A DNA stretch of 64,000 bases from Tsuneonella flava. Its GTDB lineage: Bacteria; Pseudomonadota; Alphaproteobacteria; Sphingomonadales; Sphingomonadaceae. This document shows, piece by piece, positions 39,696 to 48,159 of the stretch; the stretch's first letter is position 1; each line of letters opens with the position of its first letter. The notes under the pieces were generated by a model. The model was given only the letters and a program-made list of their open reading frames with translations, made no database searches and was not told the DNA's origin. The DNA lies in the NCBI RefSeq assembly GCF_002870965.1, contig NZ_PHSO01000004.1, positions 62,001 to 126,000 on the forward strand. Reading direction: 5' to 3'. The position numbers and the translations under genes were made by a program.

Positions 39696-39980
39696 ATGGC
39701 ATGGACTTCTGTTCTTGCGATCTACCTGCTGTTCTGGGTGATGGCTGCTTTTCTCCTGCTCCCTTTCGGAGTTCGCACACACGATGAAATGGGTGTTCAG
39801 AAAGTTCCGGGCCAGGCCGATAGCGCGCCAGCAAACTTTCGCCCGAAACGTCTAGTGGTGCGAGCGACCGTTTTGGCGGCGGCGCTGACTGCGCTCTATG
39901 TTGCGAACTACGTCAATGGCTGGGTCACGCTCGATAGTTTGAGCTTCATCCCAACCCCGGAGGTCAACGAAAACCCGTGA
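39696..39980 (+). CDS. DUF1467 small membrane protein
   Basis: The 94-aa product has two TM helices (about residues 5-25 and 52-72) around the conserved motif LPFGVRTHDEMG and matches the DUF1467 family that often follows rnj in alphaproteobacteria. Function unknown. GGAGAATTGAGAT precedes the ATG, four bases after the rnj stop. It is the last gene of the long nuo transcript; only 7 bp separate it from the convergent gene, so no separate terminator fits between them. Confidence 0.82.
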   Translation: MAWTSVLAIYLLFWVMAAFLLLPFGVRTHDEMGVQKVPGQADSAPANFRPKRLVVRATVLAAALTALYVANYVNGWVTLDSLSFIPTPEVNENP

Positions 39981-39987
39981 TATGGTC

Positions 39988-42633
39988 TTAGGTGCGGAGG
40001 CGTTCGATTGCCTGTGCCAGCGCCACATAGAGCTTGCCCATATCGGAACTGAGTAAGGTGACACCGATAGCGTGACCATCGCGCGTAGAGAGCATCGACC
40101 GCAGCATTGCCTCAAAATCGTGGATGTAACGGTTGACGTGTTCGCGGAAATCTTCGTCGGCTTCGTAAATACCCACCAGTTCGCGGGCTTCGGAATTGTC
40201 GAGTAGACGAACGGCCCGGCGGGTGAATATGCCGCGATCCCCTTTGAGATAGCTTGCCCAGGCGCTATCCGTGACATCAGCCGACAACGCCTTGGCAATA
40301 TCGATAGAATGAGAATTGAGGCTTTCAGTGATCAGAGCAACGCGGCGCGAAAAATCATTATCCACCTGCTCCTCTGCGCGCTGCCGGGCGAGGGCGACAC
40401 GATTTTCCAGATTGCCTGCCAGTTCGTTGATCCGCGCCAGTTGATCGCGCAATTGGATAGCCGCTTCGCGGCTAGCGTTATTAACCCGGTCAGTAGCCGT
40501 TTCAACAGAGGCAAGTGCAGCAGTGGTCCGCTGTCGCACTGTTCGCTCGATGTGCTCGGCAGCATCGGCACCCACCTTTTCCGCGATTTCCTGAATACGA
40601 ACGGTGTTTCCGGCATCGATCGAATCGACGGCTTTCCGCGCTGAATGTTCAAGTACTGCAATCGCATCGCGTAACCGGCCTTGTGCATCGGCAGAGAGGG
40701 CGGAACTATCTTCAGAAAGAGTAGACAGACGATCATGCAATGTGTCTAGCTGGGACAGGTGCGCCTGATGGGTTTCCTGAATACGAGAATGGAATTCCTC
40801 GATATCCGTCATCGCGCCTGCGCTTTCAGACTGCGCTGCCAAGACGTATTCGGACAATTCACGCCCTTTGTCGCTTGCCCCCGCGAGAATCAAGCCAAGT
40901 GTTTCTCCGCGTAAAACGACTTGATTGACATTCTCGCTGGCCGCTTCGATTGCTTCGGGCAATTCGCTGCGGCTGCGTTCAATGCTGGCCTGCAGCAGTT
41001 CGAGCAGGCGCACACTCGCTTCGGTCAGTTCGCTAACGGTTCGGTCAGTTTCTGTCAGTGCAACCCGGCTACCCGACAGGCGTTCTTCAAACGTAGCGAG
41101 CACCGATGACAGCGTCGTTTCTGCTTCGCGTCCCTGCATAGCCGCGCGTTCCATTTTGCCGACGAGATTATCGATATGACGGGATACATCGGCACTCTGT
41201 TCGGCGATCAAACTCACATGTTCGAGGTGTTTCTCAGCTCGTTCAGCAATGCTGGCATCAAATGATGCCAATTGTGCACCGACTTCTTTGATCCGCGATT
41301 CTGTGTTCCGGTCTGCAGCGGAGCTAAGGGTATTCAGCTCCTGCATAAACTCGGAATGGGCCGCTCCGAGTTGTTCCATAATTGCGGCAGTGTTGCGACG
41401 AACCTCATCAAGACGTTCATTGGCGCCACGGGTAGCAACGCGATCGATTTCTTCAATTTCGGCGGCCGTTTCAACCATCTGATCTTGCAAAACCGCAATC
41501 CGGCTTTCCCAGCGGTTGAGCGCCGCTTCTTCGGCATCGGTCAGGCTGCGGCCCACCGAAGATGCGCCGTCGCGAATAGCGGTAATGCGTGCTTGCAATG
41601 ATTGGAGGAGTTCGGCCTCCCGCTCTTCCAATCCGTCGCTTGCCTGGGCAACTTCGTCGCGTAAACGATCTGCCCGCATCCTCATCGCCGCCAGAACCTG
41701 AACCTCGCGCGCATCCAGATCGGTGCGGAAATCCTCGATCCTGTCGCGCAAAGCGACAAAGCGGGCCGACGTTGCTTCCTCGATTTGCAGGGATTGGGTA
41801 CCCAGAACATTCAGCGTCTCGTCAATCCGGATGCGAAGCGCTTCTACTTGTTGGCTGCTGGCAGTTCCAAACTCATTCAGTCGTTCGAAGCCACTGATTA
41901 GCTCCCCAAGCTGATCCTGAGCGGATCGGCCGACCGCACCAATCTGGTTGGTCATGTCACGAGTGGAATTGGCCACGACCGGCAAGTCATCTCGCAGGCG
42001 ATCCATATTCTCGGTCGCCTTGCGACTGACTGTTTCTATTGCATCGAGTTGAGCGCCGTTATCGCGGATCAATGACTGGAGATGTTCCGCATTTGCGCTG
42101 ATCCTAGCGGTTGCCACGCGTCCGAGAGTTTCCAGTTCGCGCATTTCGGCGGCAAGAAATTCTCGTGCTAGGCTTAGTTCACGATTGATCGTGCTCAACC
42201 GAGTCTCGAGCGTAATTGACTGAGCCGCCAGATCTCGCCCGACATCGACAAAACGTGACATTTCGCGGCGGCTCGTCCGCATAACCAACAGCCATAGAGC
42301 AACAACCAGCAGCACCGGCACGCTCCATTGCACGATCATTTGAGATGCAAAAGTTGGATCGATGGAAGGACTTAGTCCTCCGCGATGGGCCCAGAGAAAG
42401 AACCCTGTCCATACGAGGATTACACAAATTGCCAGCGATGGAGCCAGCCATGTCGATTTGCGGCGTTGCGCTCCATCCTCGACCCAATCGGCATCGTCAG
42501 CACCGAAATCCTCTTCAGCCCAGTCATCCTGAGGTGAAAGGGCGTCTTCTCGTTCGGCATTGGCCTGCGTTTCAACGGGCGCATCAGCGCCGCCATCTTG
42601 GCCAACGGCCCGAATGTGCTTTCCCCCGGTCAT
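39988..42633 (-). CDS. Large membrane-anchored coiled-coil protein (TipN-like architecture)
   Basis: The 881-aa protein has an acidic N-terminus (residues 30-54), two TM helices (about 62-82 and 100-118) joined by a short loop, and then roughly 650 residues of charged, heptad-rich sequence with no enzyme motif. A compact C-terminal region (about 785-881, with SAWASYLKGDRGIFTRRAVRLLDN and SSDMGKLYVALAQAIERLRT) looks folded. Two N-terminal TMs, long coiled coil and near-identical length match the description of Caulobacter polarity protein TipN (882 aa). I cannot align the sequences here, so the assignment is inference. Alternatives are a chemoreceptor-like or envelope scaffolding protein. It is divergent from the Hpt-like gene. 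Confidence 0.75.
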   Translation of the reverse strand: MTGGKHIRAVGQDGGADAPVETQANAEREDALSPQDDWAEEDFGADDADWVEDGAQRRKSTWLAPSLAICVILVWTGFFLWAHRGGLSPSIDPTFASQMIVQWSVPVLLVVALWLLVMRTSRREMSRFVDVGRDLAAQSITLETRLSTINRELSLAREFLAAEMRELETLGRVATARISANAEHLQSLIRDNGAQLDAIETVSRKATENMDRLRDDLPVVANSTRDMTNQIGAVGRSAQDQLGELISGFERLNEFGTASSQQVEALRIRIDETLNVLGTQSLQIEEATSARFVALRDRIEDFRTDLDAREVQVLAAMRMRADRLRDEVAQASDGLEEREAELLQSLQARITAIRDGASSVGRSLTDAEEAALNRWESRIAVLQDQMVETAAEIEEIDRVATRGANERLDEVRRNTAAIMEQLGAAHSEFMQELNTLSSAADRNTESRIKEVGAQLASFDASIAERAEKHLEHVSLIAEQSADVSRHIDNLVGKMERAAMQGREAETTLSSVLATFEERLSGSRVALTETDRTVSELTEASVRLLELLQASIERSRSELPEAIEAASENVNQVVLRGETLGLILAGASDKGRELSEYVLAAQSESAGAMTDIEEFHSRIQETHQAHLSQLDTLHDRLSTLSEDSSALSADAQGRLRDAIAVLEHSARKAVDSIDAGNTVRIQEIAEKVGADAAEHIERTVRQRTTAALASVETATDRVNNASREAAIQLRDQLARINELAGNLENRVALARQRAEEQVDNDFSRRVALITESLNSHSIDIAKALSADVTDSAWASYLKGDRGIFTRRAVRLLDNSEARELVGIYEADEDFREHVNRYIHDFEAMLRSMLSTRDGHAIGVTLLSSDMGKLYVALAQAIERLRT

Positions 42634-42705
42634 CTATCAAACCTATCACGAAACGGGTCGCAATAAACCCTCCTTTAACTACGTATCGGGTAGCTTCTAT
42701 ACCCT

Positions 42706-43002
42706 ATGGCCTACGAACACGGTGATTTTGACAGGACCCTTGCTGCCGCAGCAGGGGAGGATCTGGCTCTTTATGCCGAGCTCCGTTTGGCTTTTATCGA
42801 GAGTCTGAACGGGCACCTTGATCTACTCAAACGCGCGCGTTGTGACGGTAACTGGGCAATGGCTGCGCTGCGTTTAAAAGGCCTCGCGGCAAGCTTTCAT
42901 TCGTCTGCACTTATTGAGCTTGCCGAGGATGCCCTGACCAGTGCCCCTGGGGAGCCAACAATTGTGCGAAAAATCGAACGTTACCGCGACGAATTCTCAT
43001 GA
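42706..43002 (+). CDS. Hpt-like protein without the phospho-acceptor histidine
   Basis: The 98-aa all-helical product resembles a histidine phosphotransfer domain. The core motif HxLKG appears as A54-L55-R56-L57-K58-G59 (AALRLKGLAASFHSSALIELAE), so the position of the phospho-His is Leu55, encoded CTG at 42868-42870. A His at 65 is outside the normal site. If the fold is right, it cannot work as a normal phosphotransfer protein and may instead be a binding partner. No clear ribosome site precedes the ATG. It heads a plus-strand set of four genes. Confidence 0.6.
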   Translation: MAYEHGDFDRTLAAAAGEDLALYAELRLAFIESLNGHLDLLKRARCDGNWAMAALRLKGLAASFHSSALIELAEDALTSAPGEPTIVRKIERYRDEFS

Positions 43003-43075
43003 TGGATGATGTGCCGCTTGGCACTTCAGTTCGCATTCCCTAGATCGTTTTCTCCTGTATGGAGGAGATTGAGGC

Positions 43076-44248
43076 GTGCGCGTCGCATTGCTGTCGGCAT
43101 TGGGCGAAAGATATGGTGAGCCGGGAATAGGGCTACAGCCTTTCGCTGGCCGCAGTGTGCTGGCATTACAAGTTGACGCCGCGCTGGCACTGGGCTGTGA
43201 GCGGATTGTTTGCCTTGCTGAGAGCGCAACCCCGGAAATTGCCGAGCTTCAGAGACAGGCCGAAAGTGCGAATGCGCGCTTCAATGCAATCACAGCTCAT
43301 CGCACGCTTTCTGGTATGGTTAGTGCCAATGACGAAGTGCTTGTTTTGGCACCGGGGTTACTGGTCGACGGTAACTGGTTGGTGGACCGTTTCTCTCAAA
43401 GGCCGGGTTTGGCGGTACTGCCGATCGAAATCGGTCTTGAGCATGGTTTTGAACGAATAGATCGTGATCGCGCATGGGGAGGTGCCCTACTTGTACGAGG
43501 GGATGCCGTAGAAGCATTAACTGCACTGCCTCCGGATGGGGATGCGGTGGCAGGCTTGTTACGGATTGCCCTTCAGCGCGGTGTGCGTGCCATTCCTGTT
43601 CCGGAATCTTCACTGGATGACGGTCGTTGGTCACTGGTGCGAAGTGAGAACCATGCGCGACGATTGGAGGCTCTATGGCTTGGGCGTCATGTTCCGTCGC
43701 CCGGTTTTAGCGAGCCCGGCGACGTAGGTGGTTACGTGATTGCCCGGTTTCTTTCGGGCAAATCACGTTCGCAATCATGGCCAGTTATTCTCGGCATGAC
43801 GGCAATTCTGCTGGCTATTGGCGGCGGTGTGGCTGGCTGGTCAGGCCGAGTAGCGGGTGGCTTAATCGCTCTCATGGCATCTGCTGCGCTGGGAAATATC
43901 GCGTATCACTTATATCGCTTCATTAGGGCCGGAAAACCAGACGGGTGGATCCGTGCGCTCCCCGGCATTCGCAATTCGATTCTCGATATCGCGCTCGTCG
44001 CGCTGTCATTTGGAAAGCAGGATGAAGGGCAATGGTACGGAGTATATGTGGCGCTAGTGTTGGTTGTGGCCATGCGCTTGTCTGAAGAAGCGACAGCACC
44101 GATGTGGTCACGTCCGTTTGCTGATCGGTCTCTCGTAATCTCTCTGGCTCTTATCGCTATCCTTTCCGGATTTCCTGTTATTGGCATAGGAATTATCGCG
44201 CTCGTTGTGCTTTTCTTGCGTCTCGTCAAACCCTTCACTCGAAGCTAA
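43076..44248 (+). CDS. Nucleotidyltransferase-like domain fused to a membrane domain
   Basis: The 390-aa protein has an N-terminal half (about 1-230) like MobA/GT-A nucleotidyltransferases (PFAGRSVLALQVDAALALGCERIVCLAE, then NDEVLVLAPGLLVDGNWLVDRF) and a C-terminal half with about five TM helices (from residue 240). The arrangement recalls bifunctional nucleotidyltransferase/CDP-alcohol transferases that make inositol or glycerol phospholipid headgroups, but the CDP-alcohol motif DG-x2-AR-x8-G-x3-D-x3-D is not visible. The canonical GxGxR start of nucleotidyltransferases is also blurred (GERYGEPG). Enzyme activity is therefore doubtful. It starts at GTG with GGAGGAG upstream. Confidence 0.65.
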   Translation: MRVALLSALGERYGEPGIGLQPFAGRSVLALQVDAALALGCERIVCLAESATPEIAELQRQAESANARFNAITAHRTLSGMVSANDEVLVLAPGLLVDGNWLVDRFSQRPGLAVLPIEIGLEHGFERIDRDRAWGGALLVRGDAVEALTALPPDGDAVAGLLRIALQRGVRAIPVPESSLDDGRWSLVRSENHARRLEALWLGRHVPSPGFSEPGDVGGYVIARFLSGKSRSQSWPVILGMTAILLAIGGGVAGWSGRVAGGLIALMASAALGNIAYHLYRFIRAGKPDGWIRALPGIRNSILDIALVALSFGKQDEGQWYGVYVALVLVVAMRLSEEATAPMWSRPFADRSLVISLALIAILSGFPVIGIGIIALVVLFLRLVKPFTRS

Positions 44249-44282
44249 CGTCGGTTTAACCAACATCGGCTAGGGCTGAGCG

Positions 44283-45245
44283 ATGACCGAATCTGGCACG
44301 TCACAGTCGCAGGCGATCCCTGTTGAATCGATCCTCCGCCAAGAGCTTGCGGTGGGAGATGCGTTGCTTGGTTCCATTGAACCCATTCTTGGCTATCTTC
44401 TGACAAACCACGATCAGGCATTATTTAGCGATGAGATCGTCAGTCGCGTTCGGGGCATGTCTGTCGATCTGGCACAGCAAATGTTGTCGGTTCTGGCTGA
44501 AGCAATGGATTCTTCTGAAATGCACGCTTTCTCTGATGAGGCTATCGACACTTTGTCGGAAGCTCTGATCGAAGACCGCGACATTACATGTCATTGTCAT
44601 GCCCTTGCAGTCGAAGCGCAACTTACGAGCCGACTTGAAAGACAGCATGGAATAGATCCGGTGTTGAGTCCGTTGCTTCAGGCACTCATCGCATCGGACG
44701 ATGCCCAGGTGGCGTCCCTGGCAATGTCAGTTTTGACTTCTCACGCACGTTTTATTCAGCGCCAACGGCGCATGGAACTTGTGCTATCCGATCTGCCTGC
44801 GGACCTGTTCCATCGGGCCGTTGAAAAGTTCAGTCAGTTTGCCGAAAGTGTTTCAGTGGAGTCGGCAGCCGTGGCGATAGGGCGACTGCGACAAAACTAT
44901 GATGAACGCGCTTGTCGTCCCGCTCTTCTCGAACGTCTCGTAAATGAGACGGGAAATGGGGTGCGTGCCGCTTTATTTGTGAGCCATGCGGGTGTTGCGA
45001 TATTCCTGTCAGCACTGGCATCGATGGCGAAGCAGCCGCGAGACACAGTGATCCTCTCAACCAATGAACAACAATCTGCTCGCCTGACATTGGCTCTGTT
45101 GGCGGCGGGTCTGAAGCACACTGAGGTCGAGCAGCAATTGATGTACTTTAATCCGGAAGTCACGCTGCCAGAGGATTTTTCAATGCTGAGGGCAGACCGT
45201 GCAGCATCTTTGCTTGCCGAATCTGATTGTGCAGTAAGGGGCTGA
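44283..45245 (+). CDS. All-helical protein, DUF2336-like
   Basis: The 320-aa soluble protein is predicted helical throughout, with no TM segment. HARFIQRQRRMELVLSDLPADLFHRAVEKF and the paired-helix pattern suggest the HEAT-like DUF2336 family, common in alphaproteobacteria and of unknown function; I hold this loosely. It lies 34 bp after the membrane fusion gene and 3 bp before the kinase-like gene, so the three are probably one transcript. Confidence 0.6.
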   Translation: MTESGTSQSQAIPVESILRQELAVGDALLGSIEPILGYLLTNHDQALFSDEIVSRVRGMSVDLAQQMLSVLAEAMDSSEMHAFSDEAIDTLSEALIEDRDITCHCHALAVEAQLTSRLERQHGIDPVLSPLLQALIASDDAQVASLAMSVLTSHARFIQRQRRMELVLSDLPADLFHRAVEKFSQFAESVSVESAAVAIGRLRQNYDERACRPALLERLVNETGNGVRAALFVSHAGVAIFLSALASMAKQPRDTVILSTNEQQSARLTLALLAAGLKHTEVEQQLMYFNPEVTLPEDFSMLRADRAASLLAESDCAVRG

Positions 45246-45248
45246 CCG

Positions 45249-46634
45249 ATGCCTGCGTCGAATGGGATAATCGCCAACGCGCGGAGTGACCGGGAGGACT
45301 GGTTAATCGAGGCGGACGAGCCCCTCGCAGGGCTGCAAATTCGGTGTGGTGGCGAACTGCCCGGAAAGATTGCAATTCCCGAATTGCTGGAGAACGTCCG
45401 TAAAGCGCGCTCCTTGGGGTTACGGTTGGCGCGTACCATTCATGCGTTCGACGGCAACGAGATCGTTCGTGCATGGGTTGAGATCGCACCTGATCCCGCC
45501 CCGGATCAAGGTGGTTGCGCGATTAGTGTTGGCACCTGGCATACAGCTGATTTAGCCAGCGAAAGCGATATACAAGCTGCAGCGCGACATATCGAAATCG
45601 ACCGTGAACTCGCTGAACTGACAGCGCGGCTTGATCGCGAACAGCGTGTTATCACCGTCGATACACGTGCTGCGGATTTACGGCATCTCGCTGAAAAGAT
45701 GAGGGGCCAACCTGCTGTCCAGTGGAGTGAACTGGTTGCTTTCCCTGGGCTGGAACATCGCTTGCCTTTGCATTGGCGACTGCTCGATGGCGCGACGTGT
45801 CGGATCGATGGGTCTGCCCGCGAATGGACGGCAACCATCGTTCCTTTGGGGGAGCCAACGCCAGGAAGCGCTGGTTTCGAACTGTTTCTGGTTGCCCAAA
45901 CGCCATTCCCGACACAGACGGCACCTTCTCAAAGCAAGGCGCCTGCCCCCCCCATTCCTGCCATCTTCGGTCAGGAACTAACGCCTGCGTTGCGGCAACC
46001 GATCACGCGAATCATCGCCAATGCGGAAACGATCCGGGCTAAGCTGGCGGGGCCGCTGGCAGAAGAATACAGTGCTTATGCGGCGGATATTGCGTCAGCC
46101 GGACAGCACCTTCTTTCGCTAATCGAAGATCTCTCCGATCTCGAGGTGGTCGAATCGGATCGATTTTCGACCGCTCCCGATAGTATCGATCTCGCAGATG
46201 TCGTGAGGCGGGCCAGCGGGATACTCGGTGTGCGGGCGCAGGAACGGGGGATCAGCATCGTTCCTTTGGATCAGGATGCTCATTTGCCTGCGACAGGAGA
46301 ATTTCGCAGGGTATTGCAAATTCTGCTGAATTTGCTCGGTAATGCGATCAGATATTCACCTGAAGGGTCCCGTATAACACTCAGCCTTTCGCAGGCTGAT
46401 GGAATGGCACAGGTTGCGGTTATGGATGAGGGTTCAGGTCTGACCGAAGAGCAGATTGCGTCTGTGTTTGGCAAGTTCGAGCGACTTGGCCGCAGCGACG
46501 ATGGAGGTTCCGGCCTTGGACTTTATATTTCGCGGCGTCTGGCGCGGGCGATGGGGGGCGATCTGACTGCTGAAAGCGCGCCGGGGCAGGGGGCCCGGTT
46601 TATTCTGTCGATCCCCGCCCGTGACGAGCCTTAA
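45249..46634 (+). CDS. Histidine-kinase-like protein with degenerate H-box
   Basis: The 461-aa soluble protein has an N-terminal region of unclear fold (about 1-230), a DHp-like helical hairpin and a C-terminal HATPase domain. The H-box, canonically SHELRTPL, reads T245-P246-ALRQPI, so the phosphorylated His is Pro246 (CCT at 45984-45986). The ATPase side keeps the N-box (LLNLLGNAIRYSPEG, N365), G1 DEGSGL, F-box FGKFERLGR and G2 GGSGLGLYISRRLA. It should bind ATP but cannot autophosphorylate at the normal site. It may be a signalling pseudokinase comparable in idea to Caulobacter DivL, which has Tyr there. Its stop shares TTAA with the convergent gene. Confidence 0.85.
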   Translation: MPASNGIIANARSDREDWLIEADEPLAGLQIRCGGELPGKIAIPELLENVRKARSLGLRLARTIHAFDGNEIVRAWVEIAPDPAPDQGGCAISVGTWHTADLASESDIQAAARHIEIDRELAELTARLDREQRVITVDTRAADLRHLAEKMRGQPAVQWSELVAFPGLEHRLPLHWRLLDGATCRIDGSAREWTATIVPLGEPTPGSAGFELFLVAQTPFPTQTAPSQSKAPAPPIPAIFGQELTPALRQPITRIIANAETIRAKLAGPLAEEYSAYAADIASAGQHLLSLIEDLSDLEVVESDRFSTAPDSIDLADVVRRASGILGVRAQERGISIVPLDQDAHLPATGEFRRVLQILLNLLGNAIRYSPEGSRITLSLSQADGMAQVAVMDEGSGLTEEQIASVFGKFERLGRSDDGGSGLGLYISRRLARAMGGDLTAESAPGQGARFILSIPARDEP

Positions 46635-46849
46635 TCGGTATCATGCCGGCGGGGCACTTTTAGTCCAAGTAAGAGTACGAAGACACCCGTTATCCCGATA
46701 ATTGCGCCTTTACCAATCCAGTCATGATTGGCGAGCATAAAGCTCTCTGCTGGCCACATGATTATCCCTGCGCCTTGAAGCGCGAAGAAGCTGCCAAACA
46801 CGGCAAGCAGGCCGCCCATCGAGATCAACAGAACTCGAAGAGCGGCCAT
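46631..46849 (-). CDS. Small two-TM membrane protein downstream of gltA
   Basis: The 72-aa product has two hydrophobic helices (about residues 5-31 and 44-64) and a basic, charged tail (KVPRRHDTD). No family recognised. It is transcribed 9 bp after gltA on the same strand and its stop overlaps the stop of the kinase-like gene in a TTAA. Confidence 0.65.
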   Translation of the reverse strand: MAALRVLLISMGGLLAVFGSFFALQGAGIIMWPAESFMLANHDWIGKGAIIGITGVFVLLLGLKVPRRHDTD

Positions 46850-46858
46850 GACAGTAAA

Positions 46859-48145
46859 TTAGCGCTTGTCGACCGGCACGTAATCGCGCTGGGTCGGGCC
46901 GGTATAGAGCTGACGCGGACGGCCGATTACCTGACCGGGATCGGAAATCATTTCGTTCCACTGCGCGACCCAACCCACGGTGCGGGCGAGAGCGAACAGG
47001 GCGGTGAACATAGTGGTAGGGAAGCCGATGGCCGACAGGATCACGCCGGAATAGAAATCGACATTGGGAAACAGTTTTTTCTCGATGAAATAGTCATCGT
47101 TGAGAGCCATTTCTTCAAGACGCAGTGCGGTTTCGAAGACCGGATCGTTGACCTTGAGCGCATCGAAAACCTCGCGCACGGTCTTTTGCATCACAGTCGC
47201 GCGCGGATCGTAATTCTTGTAAACGCGGTGACCAAAGCCCATCAGGCGGAACGGATCGTTCTTGTCCTTTGCACGTTCGATATAGTGCGGGATCTTGTCC
47301 GGTGTGCCAATCTCACGCAGCATGTTGAGAGCCGCTTCGTTTGCGCCACCATGAGCGGGGCCCCACAGGCAGGCGATGCCCGCTGCGACACAGGCAAACG
47401 GGTTCGCACCTGATGAACCGGCAAGACGCACGGTCGATGTCGAAGCGTTCTGCTCATGATCGGCATGAAGGATGAATATGCGATCCATCGCCTTTTCAAT
47501 GGCCGGGTGGACCTCATATTCCTCAGCCGGGACGCCGAACGTCATCCGCAGGAAATTGCCAGTATAGCTGAGGGAATTGTCGGGCTGCAGGAACGGCTGC
47601 CCGATCGAATACTTGTAAGCCATCGCCGCGATCGTCGGCATTTTGGCGATCAGGCGGTGGCTGGCAATCTTGCGCTGTTCCGGGTCGGAAATATCGGTGC
47701 TGTCATGATAGAAGGCCGACAGAGCGCCGACCACGCCGCACATCACTGCCATCGGGTGAGCGTCGCGACGGAAGCCCTGATAGAACTGCCGCAGCTGATC
47801 GTGCAGCATCGTGTGGCGAGTGATTGTGTAGTCAAATTCGTCAAGCTCACCCTGCGACGGCAGTTCACCGTTCAACAACAGATAGCTGACTTCCATAAAG
47901 CTGGAATGTTCTGCAAGTTGGCCAATAGGATAACCGCGATGGAGCAGGACGCCTTCTTCACCGTCGATAAAGGTCAGCGCGCTTTCGCAGCTGGCGGTGG
48001 ATTTGTAGCCCGGGTCGTAAGTGAACGCTCCGGTAGATCCGTATAGCTTTCGGATATCGATCACGTCCGGCCCAAGGCTGCCCTCCAGAACCGGAAAATC
48101 GTACCCGGTACCACCGAGTTCCAGTTTAGCCTGCTTGTCCGCCAT
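46859..48145 (-). CDS. gltA: Citrate synthase (type II)
   Basis: The 428-aa enzyme condenses acetyl-CoA and oxaloacetate at the entry of the TCA cycle. Catalytic residues are in [14 protein letters not shown] (His), [13 protein letters not shown] (His) and [11 protein letters not shown] (Asp). The length and N-terminal beta domain ([28 protein letters not shown]) fit the hexameric NADH-sensitive type of Gram-negatives. AGGAGA precedes the ATG; gltX lies 14 bp upstream in the same direction. Confidence 0.97.
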   Translation of the reverse strand: MADKQAKLELGGTGYDFPVLEGSLGPDVIDIRKLYGSTGAFTYDPGYKSTASCESALTFIDGEEGVLLHRGYPIGQLAEHSSFMEVSYLLLNGELPSQGELDEFDYTITRHTMLHDQLRQFYQGFRRDAHPMAVMCGVVGALSAFYHDSTDISDPEQRKIASHRLIAKMPTIAAMAYKYSIGQPFLQPDNSLSYTGNFLRMTFGVPAEEYEVHPAIEKAMDRIFILHADHEQNASTSTVRLAGSSGANPFACVAAGIACLWGPAHGGANEAALNMLREIGTPDKIPHYIERAKDKNDPFRLMGFGHRVYKNYDPRATVMQKTVREVFDALKVNDPVFETALRLEEMALNDDYFIEKKLFPNVDFYSGVILSAIGFPTTMFTALFALARTVGWVAQWNEMISDPGQVIGRPRQLYTGPTQRDYVPVDKR

Positions 48146-48159
48146 GATCGGTCTCCTTG

